From the NCBI GenBank assembly GCA_051294375.1, contig CM119268.1, positions 21,596,010 to 21,660,009 of the forward strand: a stretch of 64,000 nt of DNA. Reading direction: 5' to 3'. The stretch is from Paraspadella gotoi. Its lineage: Eukaryota > Chaetognatha. Positions 1 through 9,714 of the stretch are shown in pieces. Below the pieces are notes generated by a model. That model was not told the origin of the DNA, ran no database searches, and saw only the letters and a list, made by a program, of their open reading frames with translations. Position numbers and translations under genes: made by a program. The first letter of the stretch is position 1. Every line of letters begins with the position of its first letter.

Positions 1-195
1 TATCTGAACAAAATGTTGCAGACCTATTCTGCAATTTCGTTAAATTTTACATGTTGATATTACGTAAGTTGATAGTTGATGGCCAAAAAGTCTTTAAAAT
101 CGGTACTGATCGTTTTTAAAGTCAACACTAATATAACCGTAAAATATCAGATTCGAAAACGAAAGTTTTAGTATTTCTTACAACGATTTTGTTTA

Positions 196-248
196 CAAAG
201 TATTGGACATGTTTCGACTCTTGTTTTTCGAGTCTTCATCAGCATTTG
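196..248 (-). ncRNA. Hammerhead ribozyme, type I-like, intact core
   Basis: On the minus strand: CTGATGA, a stem II of GACTC/GAGTC with an A-rich loop, then GAAACATGTC. GAAA with C-AT-G-TC gives the minimal stem III and a GUC cleavage triplet, the arrangement described for hammerheads of Penelope-like elements and retrozymes. Stem I forms from TG/CA next to the core and CAAA/TTTG beyond an internal loop. The 3' side continues into the AAAATCGTTG tail shared by the other copies. It sits in the outer arm of a foldback repeat beginning at base 1. Confidence 0.75.
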
Positions 249-349
249 ACAGTTGTATTTTTCACAATCATAAAGTTGGGGAGAGAGAGAGAGAGAGAGA
301 GATTCCAATAAAGAATTGAGAAAGGACAGTGGTCAGAATTCAGGACAGG

Positions 350-1254
350 NNNNNNNNNNNNNNNNNNNNNNNNNNNNNNNNNNNNNNNNNNNNNNNNNNN
401 NNNNNNNNNNNNNNNNNNNNNNNNNNNNNNNNNNNNNNNNNNNNNNNNNNNNNNNNNNNNNNNNNNNNNNNNNNNNNNNNNNNNNNNNNNNNNNNNNNNN
501 NNNNNNNNNNNNNNNNNNNNNNNNNNNNNNNNNNNNNNNNNNNNNNNNNNNNNNNNNNNNNNNNNNNNNNNNNNNNNNNNNNNNNNNNNNNNNNNNNNNN
601 NNNNNNNNNNNNNNNNNNNNNNNNNNNNNNNNNNNNNNNNNNNNNNNNNNNNNNNNNNNNNNNNNNNNNNNNNNNNNNNNNNNNNNNNNNNNNNNNNNNN
701 NNNNNNNNNNNNNNNNNNNNNNNNNNNNNNNNNNNNNNNNNNNNNNNNNNNNNNNNNNNNNNNNNNNNNNNNNNNNNNNNNNNNNNNNNNNNNNNNNNNN
801 NNNNNNNNNNNNNNNNNNNNNNNNNNNNNNNNNNNNNNNNNNNNNNNNNNNNNNNNNNNNNNNNNNNNNNNNNNNNNNNNNNNNNNNNNNNNNNNNNNNN
901 NNNNNNNNNNNNNNNNNNNNNNNNNNNNNNNNNNNNNNNNNNNNNNNNNNNNNNNNNNNNNNNNNNNNNNNNNNNNNNNNNNNNNNNNNNNNNNNNNNNN
1001 NNNNNNNNNNNNNNNNNNNNNNNNNNNNNNNNNNNNNNNNNNNNNNNNNNNNNNNNNNNNNNNNNNNNNNNNNNNNNNNNNNNNNNNNNNNNNNNNNNNN
1101 NNNNNNNNNNNNNNNNNNNNNNNNNNNNNNNNNNNNNNNNNNNNNNNNNNNNNNNNNNNNNNNNNNNNNNNNNNNNNNNNNNNNNNNNNNNNNNNNNNNN
1201 NNNNNNNNNNNNNNNNNNNNNNNNNNNNNNNNNNNNNNNNNNNNNNNNNNNNNN
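350..1254. other. Assembly gap (905 N)
   Basis: Run of N. Further gaps are at 1569-1593, 4256-4280, 12246-12270 (25 N each), 14425-14658 (234 N) and 41604-41703 (100 N). Confidence 1.
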
Positions 1255-2089
1255 CTTATTGAACAACGAAAAGAGAGAAAAATTACACAATGTCAACCGT
1301 AAAATAAAAGAATTTTAATTATTCGATCACCAAAAAATTTATATATTCATCAGAGAGAGTGAGAGACAGAGAGAGATAACAAATCATAAAAAATTTCCTA
1401 ATAAATCAATAAAAGAGTCTATAAATCAATCATTCAATTAACTGATCAATCAGACAATCAATCATTTTGACAGAGAGAGAGAGGAAAAAACTTTAAAATT
1501 AAAGACAATTCAAATTTATAAATGTGAGCTTTGTTTTTTTTTATTTAACCTCTTTTCCACTAGTACGANNNNNNNNNNNNNNNNNNNNNNNNNGTTGGGA
1601 TGCCGATTGGATGGTTGTATTAGAATGAAATTTTGTGAGGTGAGCGGTAGGAAAATGTTGTGATCTTGAGTGCTGGATATAAAGTTCCGATGTAATCGTA
1701 ACTAGGTGGAAAAGAGGTTAAATATAAAAACAAGACAAAGGTCACATTTATAAATGTTGACATCGCTGTCGCTTTTGAATTTTGTAAAGTGTGTTCCTCT
1801 CTCTCTCTGTCAAATTGATTGATTTGTTGAATCAGCTTCAAGAATTGCAGCATGGATTTGACTTTATAGACTATTTTATTGATTTATTACGAAATTTTTT
1901 TATGACTTTGTTTATCTCGTCAGTCGCTGTCTGCTTTCTCTCTCTGATGCAATTAAGTACAATTTTTGCGTGATCGAATAATTTAAATCTTTTTTTACGG
2001 GTGCATGTGTAATTTTTGCTCTCTTTTTCGTTTGTTCATAAGATAGCAGATTTCGAACCGAAAGTTTATATTTTTTGACAACGATTTTA

Positions 2090-2135
2090 GTTTACAAAGC
2101 TATTGAACATGGTTTTCGACTCATTCAACAGCAGT
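2090..2135 (-). ncRNA. Degenerate hammerhead relative (repeated at 4953-4998)
   Basis: The minus strand reads CTGCTGTTGAATGAGTCGAAAACCATGTTC: same layout as 196-248 with the CTGATGA core mutated. An identical copy lies 2,863 bases downstream. Flanks (TTTGACAACGATTTTAG and the AG-rich ggaaaggacagtgg block) match the 196-248 copy, so it is the same repeat family. Confidence 0.45.
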
Positions 2136-3012
2136 TTGGACAGTTGTATTTTTTCACAATCATACAGTTGGGATCGAGAGAGAGAGAGAGAGAAGAGAGA
2201 TTCCAACAAAGAATTGGGAAAGGACAGTGGTCAGGAATTCAGGACGAGGTGAAGGCGAAGGACAGGAGAAAGGGAAATTAAGTTGTTTTGAAATGATGAA
2301 AAAGAGAGAGAGAGAGACGAGAGAGAGAGAGGAGTAAGAAACATTACTATTTGAAGAATGTACAACACAAGATACATAATGAATCAGGTAAACTAAATGA
2401 ATAATAACAAATATAATTAAAAAGCTGATTTAACTAATGGGAGAAAATAAGTGAAAGTGAAATTTGAAGATAAGTGGTGGGGATAGGAAGTAAAGATTTT
2501 TAGGGAAAATTAAAGTTAGAAGAAAATCAATTGAGCTGCAGGAAGGAAGGAGAGAGTAAGTTGTATCACCTGCATCCAAGCAGGCAAAGAAACAGGCAAT
2601 CTCCCACCTCACCAGGTAGGTGATGAGGAGGGCAGGTCGGTAGGGCTTATCAGGCCAAAGAGATATTCGAGTGGCACTCTGCATCTTTCCCAAGTGGATC
2701 ACTATCCGATCCCAGGGTGGTTCGACTCTACAAAAATATCTTCTCAGCCTTTGAAGGTCAATGACCCGATCACATCGTCAGTTCCCTCATTTGCCCGGCC
2801 GGGGGGGGCAGCTCAATTTGAGCTTCTTTCCTAACTTAATTTTCCTCTAAAATCTTTACTGACCTATCCCTCACACCATTATTCCTTCAATTTCACTTTC
2901 ACTCTAATACTCCCATTAGTTTAAATCAACTATTTATTATTAATTTTGTATTATTCATTTAGTCTTACCGATTCACCTCGTTTATCTTGTTGTACATTTA
3001 AAAACTATAATT

Positions 3013-3044
<32 letters not shown>

Positions 3045-3217
3045 CTCTCTCTTTTTTCAACCATTTCAAAATTCAACTTATTTCACCCTTTCTCCTGTCC
3101 TTGCCTTCAACCTGTTCCTGAATTCTGACCACTGTCCTTTCTCAATTCTTTATTGGAATCTCTCTCTCCGTCTCTCTCTCTCCCCAACTTTATGATTGTT
3201 AGAAAATATACAACTGT

Positions 3218-3276
3218 CAAATGCTGATGAAAGTCTCGAAATAAAACAAGAGTCGAAAACATTGTCCAATACTTAT
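3218..3276 (+). ncRNA. Hammerhead ribozyme-like, slightly damaged
   Basis: CTGATGA at 3224-3230 is followed by stem II (AGTCTC ... GAGTC) and GAAAACATTGTCC, where the consensus would be GAAACATGTC; two extra bases (A and T) disturb the 3' core. It is the inverted partner of the copy at 196-248 and lies in the opposite arm of the same foldback. The damage may be real or an assembly indel. Confidence 0.6.
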
Positions 3277-4456
3277 AGATAAACAATAAATAGTTGTAAA
3301 AAATACTTAAAAACTTTCGTTTTCGAATCTGGAGTTTTACATATAGTGTGACTTAAACGTCAGTTAACCGATGTTTAAAGACTTTTTTGGCCGGATCAAA
3401 CTATCAACCTAGCGTAAATTATCACAGGTAAATTTAACGGAAATTGGCGAGGAGTAGGTCTTGCAACATTTTGTTCAGGATAGACTATTATTACTCAGTC
3501 CAAAACCAGGGATGCGAGGCGGATTCCTCGCCGCCTCCACGTCGCCTGCCTCCAGAGATCCTCCGCGTCCGGTTTTGGCGTTCGCCTCTTTCTCATTCTT
3601 TTTAGCCCGGATCGCCTCCCGAGTTCGCCTCCTTAACGCCTCGCTTTTGTTAAAAAATAATTTGAATGGATGTTGATATTATTTTTTTTATTAAGATCAA
3701 TGGGTGTGAAAATCTGAATGTTATGTTTAAAATTAATAAATAAATAAATAAAATTTTTTTTTATTTTTAAATGAATATGCTTTTACTTTTCAATCTTTTT
3801 AACAAAAAATATAAACAGGAGTCAATACATTATTAGAAGAAGAGGGCGGAGAGAGAGAGAAAGAAGATTGGATAGAAAAGAAGAGATAAAAGAAGAGAAC
3901 AAAAAAGGAAATGGGGAGAGAAAGAGATACAAGCTTTTCTAAAAAACATACTTAGGAAAAAGGATCATTATTGAGAATAAGGACAAAATTTATTTTTATA
4001 TGACTTTATTTCATTTCTTCTTTATTTCTTCTTATTCCTCTTCTTGTCCTTAGCAGGAAAGGTAATCAGCATTAACAATGACGTAATCTTTCGATGTATT
4101 AGAGCTAATACATCGAGAAATACATTATATGTCATTCAGTAATCACAAAAAAATAAGTTTTTATTCATCACGAGTAATTGGAGTTTTTTGCGAAGGTGGG
4201 ACGGACGGACAGACAATTTTTTGGCATAATTTATCATAATTCGATGTTCTGACATNNNNNNNNNNNNNNNNNNNNNNNNNTTCGTCGGATCCCTACTCTA
4301 TATCAACATGTTCGGTCTGTCGGTTCCGCCCCTCAATCTTGTTCGGGATTAACTTTATTTCATGGTCAGAAACATATCGTGAATTATGATAAATTTATGC
4401 CAAGAAAGTTGTCTGTCCATCGTCCCACCTCGAAAAAACTCCAATTACTCGTGATG

Positions 4457-5875
4457 GTTGGGATGCCGATTGGATGGTTGTATTAGAATGAAATTTTGTG
4501 AGGTGAGCGGTAGGAAAATGTTGTGATCTTGAGTGCTGGATATAAAGTTCCGATGTAATCGTAACTAGGTGGAAAAGAGGTTAAATATAAAAACAAGACA
4601 AAGGTCACATTTATAAATGTTGACATCGCTGTCGCTTTTGAATTTTGTAAAGTGTGTTCCTCTCTCTCTCTGTCAAATTGATTGATTTGTTGAATCAGCT
4701 TCAAGAATTGCAGCATGGATTTGACTTTATAGACTATTTTATTGATTTATTACGAAATTTTTTTATGACTTTGTTTATCTCGTCAGTCGCTGTCTGCTTT
4801 CTCTCTCTGATGCAATTAAGTACAATTTTTGCGTGATCGAATAATTTAAATCTTTTTTTACGGGTGCATGTGTAATTTTTGCTCTCTTTTTCGTTTGTTC
4901 ATAAGATAGCAGATTTCGAACCGAAAGTTTATATTTTTTGACAACGATTTTAGTTTACAAAGCTATTGAACATGGTTTTCGACTCATTCAACAGCAGTTT
5001 GGACAGTTGTATTTTTTCACAATCATACAGTTGGGATCGAGAGAGAGAGAGAGAGAAGAGAGATTCCAACAAAGAATTGGGAAAGGACAGTGGTCAGGAA
5101 TTCAGGACGAGGTGAAGGCGAAGGACAGGAGAAAGGGAAATTAAGTTGTTTTGAAATGATGAAAAAGAGAGAGAGAGAGACGAGAGAGAGAGAGGAGTAA
5201 GAAACATTACTATTTGAAGAATGTACAACACAAGATACATAATGAATCAGGTAAACTAAATGAATAATAACAAATATAATTAAAAAGCTGATTTAACTAA
5301 TGGGAGAAAATAAGTGAAAGTGAAATTTGAAGATAAGTGGTGGGGATAGGAAGTAAAGATTTTTAGGGAAAATTAAAGTTAGAAGAAAATCAATTGAGCT
5401 GCAGGAAGGAAGGAGAGAGTAAGTTGTATCACCTGCATCCAAGCAGGCAAAGAAACAGGCAATCTCCCACCTCACCAGGTAGGTGATGAGGAGGGCAGGT
5501 CGGTAGGGCTTATCAGGCCAAAGAGATATTCGAGTGGCACTCTGCATCTTTCCCAAGTGGATCACTATCCGATCCCAGGGTGGTTCGACTCTACAAAAAT
5601 ATCTTCTCAGCCTTTGAAGGTCAATGACCCGATCACATCGTCAGTTCCCTCATTTGCCCGGCCGGGGGGGGCAGCTCAATTTGAGCTTCTTTCCTAACTT
5701 AATTTTCCTCTAAAATCTTTACTGACCTATCCCTCACACCATTATTCCTTCAATTTCACTTTCACTCTAATACTCCCATTAGTTTAAATCAACTATTTAT
5801 TATTAATTTTGTATTATTCATTTAGTCTTACCGATTCACCTCGTTTATCTTGTTGTACATTTAAAAACTATAATT

Positions 5876-5907
<32 letters not shown>

Positions 5908-7028
5908 CTCTCTCTTTTTTCAACCATTTCAAAATTCAACTTATTTCACCCTTTCTCCTGTCCTTGCCTTCAACCTGTTCCTGAATTCTGACCACTGTCC
6001 TTTCTCAATTCTTTATTGGAATCTCTCTCTCCGTCTCTCTCTCTCCCCAACTTTATGATTGTTAGAAAATATACAACTGTCAAATGCTGATGAAAGTCTC
6101 GAAATAAAACAAGAGTCGAAAACATTGTCCAATACTTATAGATAAACAATAAATAGTTGTAAAAAATACTTAAAAACTTTCGTTTTCGAATCTGGAGTTT
6201 TACATATAGTGTGACTTAAACGTCAGTTAACCGATGTTTAAAGACTTTTTTGGCCGGATCAAACTATCAACCTAGCGTAAATTATCACAGGTAAATTTAA
6301 CGGAAATTGGCGAGGAGTAGGTCTTGCAACATTTTGTTCAGGATAGACTATTATTACTCAGTCCAAAACCAGGGATGCGAGGCGGATTCCTCGCCGCCTC
6401 CACGTCGCCTGCCTCCAGAGATCCTCCGCGTCCGGTTTTGGCGTTCGCCTCTTTCTCATTCTTTTTAGCCCGGATCGCCTCCCGAGTTCGCCTCCTTAAC
6501 GCCTCGCTTTTGTTAAAAAATAATTTGAATGGATGTTGATATTATTTTTTTTATTAAGATCAATGGGTGTGAAAATCTGAATGTTATGTTTAAAATTAAT
6601 AAATAAATAAATAAAATTTTTTTTTATTTTTAAATGAATATGCTTTTACTTTTCAATCTTTTTAACAAAAAATATAAACAGGAGTCAATACATTATTAGA
6701 AGAAGAGGGCGGAGAGAGAGAGAAAGAAGATTGGATAGAAAAGAAGAGATAAAAGAAGAGAACAAAAAAGGAAATGGGGAGAGAAAGAGATACAAGCTTT
6801 TCTAAAAAACATACTTAGGAAAAAGGATCATTATTGAGAATAAGGACAAAATTTATTTTTATATGACTTTATTTCATTTCTTCTTTATTTCTTCTTATTC
6901 CTCTTCTTGTCCTTAGCAGGAAAGGTAATCAGCATTAACAATGACGTAATCTTTCGATGTATTAGAGCTAATACATCGAGAAATACATTATATGTCATTC
7001 AGTAATCACAAAAAAATAAGTTTTTATT
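4457..7028 (+). repeat. 2,572 bp duplication, copy 2
   Basis: Second copy of 1594-4165. The 291 base spacer before it (4166-4456) holds an inverted pair of P-family sequence around a 25 base gap at 4256-4280. Confidence 0.9.
6081..6139 (+). ncRNA. Hammerhead ribozyme-like, duplicate of 3218-3276
   Basis: This is the same sequence 2,863 bases downstream, inside the second copy of the tandem duplication. Core CTGATGA is at 6087-6093. Confidence 0.6.
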
Positions 7029-7069
7029 AAAACATTGTTCCATCGCTCAATCTTTTCATCGCTCCACCA

Positions 7070-7230
7070 TAATAGGCATGACACCTTCAGTCGTGACCCG
7101 GTGTCTCAATGAGTAAAGTCCTCAACTCATGACCACTAGGTACCGGGTTCAATCACAACCCGGTAACTACCCTAAGGGAAGAGTGAGGACGGCCGTAAAC
7201 CACATTGAGGGCCGGGAAAACCATCAAGCC
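7070..7230 (+). repeat. tRNA-related SINE-like unit
   Basis: The order of a box A-like gtctcaatgagtaaag, an anticodon-arm-like cctcaactcatgaccac and a box B-like CCGGGTTCAATCACAACCCGG is that of a tRNA-derived SINE head. The acceptor stem is not complete, so it is not a working tRNA. It lies 290 bases before copy A exon 1. Confidence 0.5.
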
Positions 7231-7520
7231 TGGTTCCAAGCCCAGGAACCGTTCCATTGCTGTTGAGGGGGCCTTTTTCACAAATATATCATACTTTAAT
7301 GTTCTAAAATACTTTAAGAAACTGATCAATCAAATTACGAGGATGGATCGACTAACCAGCCAAGTGAGTTTTAGTGTCAGGTCTGCAGAATAAGTTCCGA
7401 CTATAAAACCAAAATATGTGTGAAATAAAATAGTATATTGTTCGTCTTATTAGCTAATGAGCCTATTGGTTATTTTTGGTAGGATCATGAAAATTATTGA
7501 TCAACATCCTTTTCTGACAG

Positions 7521-7668
7521 AAAATTATGGACTGGAGTAACGAGGCTCATCGAATAGCGATCCTTGAAATCTTTTTATATCTTTCAAAAAGAGAATTTAT
7601 TCTAAGGGATTCACAAGGGATGCTTAAATATTTTATCAGCAATATTATGGTAGAGTACACCAACGAAG
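7521..7668 (+). CDS. Copy A candidate exon 1 (contains MDWSNEAHR start)
   Basis: A tttctgacag acceptor precedes AAA ATT ATG GAC, and GAAG|GTAAAT is a good donor, giving a 148-base exon. It reads MDWSNEAHRIAILEIF onward to VEYTNE with one base left over. The paralogous exon at 60673-60820 has the same length, borders and phase and a very similar translation, which argues that both are real. The ATG at 7527 is the first plausible start because both paralogs keep it six bases inside the exon. No domain is recognised in this segment. It is assigned to the PDE-like gene only because the following exon fits in phase onto 46698. Confidence 0.6.
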
Positions 7669-7867
7669 GTAAATTAAAATATGATTTGTTTTCTGTCATT
7701 CAAGCTCCATTCTTGGTTCTGATTCCATCTGAAATGATCTTCTGGAGACTTCACAAAATAGGGATCTCTTTCTACTGATGCTGAGTTCTTTTAGCCTCAA
7801 TCTTTAAAGAAAAACAGTTTTTGGTATGCAACAACGAATTTTATATTGACATAGAAACTCTAACATA

Positions 7868-8225
7868 TTTTGACTCTATCTTGAGAATGAAATGTGAAAC
7901 GGAAAATAAGTTGTTAGGGATAGATAAATGAAGATGTTAGTTAAATTAAGATAAAGAAAGAGCTCAAAAAGAGCTGCCCCCCCCCCGGCCTGGCAAATGT
8001 AGGACGTTTGCGATAGGATCGGGTCATTTGCTTGTCATAGATTAAGAGGGTATTGTTGTAGGCTGAGGTATAATTCCCAACGCTATTCTAATATACCCTC
8101 TAGCCTTGATAAGCCTGCCGACGGCCCTCATCTCGCCTGACGACGAGTCGGGCATTATCTGTTCTGGCTTAGATGCAGGGGATACAGATTCCTCTCCTTT
8201 TTCCAGCAGCCATCGTTTTGGGCGA
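7868..8225 (+). repeat. Diverged copy of the foldback loop (minus-strand 2,470-2,820)
   Basis: The stretch from gtgaaacgg through gagctgcccccccccc, tgatcgggtcattt, ttgataagcctgcc and tagatgcaggggatac follows the same order as the reverse complement of 2820-2530. It is a diverged solitary copy, about 350 bases long, directly after the copy A exon 1. Confidence 0.6.
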
Positions 8226-9714
8226 CGCTCAGTGTGAGAAGAGTCACTCCAAGATGCAGTAGGCTCGGGAGAGGTATCGTGCGTCCATTGCCTGCTGAGA
8301 GGCCTCCGCCTGACCCGTTGAGTATGGACAACAGCGCGGAGTATAAATACAAAACATGAAAATTCTAACTTCGAGGCCTCTTGATTTTTTTACTTAGATA
8401 TAAACTTATTACTTAGTATATAAAAAACTAAAATTCGATCGCCCAGTTTTCCCGTCCTCGCCAGTTTATAAATACGACCGAAAGTATCCAAAAAAATGCA
8501 AAAATTCAACATATATGAAATTAAAGTGTCGGTTTAATTAATATTTTTAACATATATTATTAGTAAAAATTAAAGTAATATAGACAGATTTTATACATGA
8601 TTAACATAAAATATTGATATTATAAATTTTTAAATTTTATGAATTATTCCTATCAGAAAAACTGAAAATTGAGAAAATGGGATGAAATTGGCGCCCATAA
8701 TAAATAAATAAATTATGCTTAAAACTTTTAAAGAAATGTTTATTTTTAATAAAATAAAATAATTGTCATAAGAAACAAGTAATTTTGGTTTGGGGGACGT
8801 GATAATAAACTTTCTGAAAATTGACAAAAAATACCGTACTTTTTTCTATTTATTGAGCAACAAGTGTAGATGGCTTAAGAGCCATTCATTACGACTATAC
8901 CAAATAATTTATTTTTTATCAATGAGGAATTAAAGCAGGTCGAATCGCTAACAGTTTCTGATAACAATGTTAGTATTATTTAGACATACGCACTGCTGGG
9001 CAGAATACCAGGGCTCAACAACTAAGCTTTTAAAAAAATGTAGAAACAGGTGATGAATTGTTAATTGCCGGTAGAATCGTAAATGGCAAAAGATAATATA
9101 GCAAACTTTTTTTTAAGAATTAGTTTAAAATTGTTTTGAAAAAGATTTGATAAATAATGACTTTACAAAATGCATCCAAAAAAATTTTTAAAAACATGTT
9201 GCCTAAAAAAATATAAATATTGAAGAATTCACAGGCAGCTTTTCCAGCGCCATGACACCAAGCGAGGAAACAGGCTGCCACACAGGCGCTATGAAAAACC
9301 TATTTTAAAAATAGGCCAATGGAGCACCCCCAAAATAATAGTAAATGGCATAAAAATGTATTTCATTTAGTGGGCAGCCACATTGAAATAAAGTCATAAT
9401 TCAAACTTTGTAGATCAGTAATTTTTGATATCGATATCATTAAATTATAAATTTATTATTTTAATGAAATCTTTTTTTGTATCTGTCTTTGTTTGGGAAC
9501 TGCTGTAACACGAGAAGCATCGCCTGGTCCTGGCTCTATAATGTTTTAGGATTGGCTTCTTTGTGACGTAGTCGTCGTCGTCTGTCGTCGTCGTCCGTCA
9601 CGCTTGGTTTTTATATATAAAATCTCTATGCTTTTATAGGTTTGTGTGGAACTTTACCGTTTTTTTTTTTAAAATTAAAAATTATTATGAATTATGTAAG
9701 TTTTAGCGTGCCTG

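Larger units (their letters stand above)
1..3485. mobile_element. Foldback repeat region with hammerhead-bearing arms
   Basis: Bases 1-349 are the inverted partner of about 3110-3485 (outer end ctgaacaaaatgttgca on one side, tgcaacattttgttcag on the other). Inside, 1255-1568 pairs with 1700-2040, and 2163-2540 pairs with 2810-3290 around a 250 base loop. A 905 base gap at 350-1254 hides part of the left arm. The loop at 2545-2800 ends in a G/C-rich run (ccggccggggggggc). No transposase frame is visible. The layout suggests nested insertions of one foldback family. Confidence 0.6.
1594..4165 (+). repeat. 2,572 bp duplication, copy 1
   Basis: This segment recurs at 4457-7028 with a constant offset of 2,863 bases and no difference that I noticed. 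It begins on the first base after a 25 base gap. The content is foldback repeat, hammerhead copies and a GA/CT-rich block, with no host gene seen. Confidence 0.9.

Noticed and set aside
316-1302. Long frames across the N gap
   Set aside because: They consist of unknown bases and have no meaning as genes.
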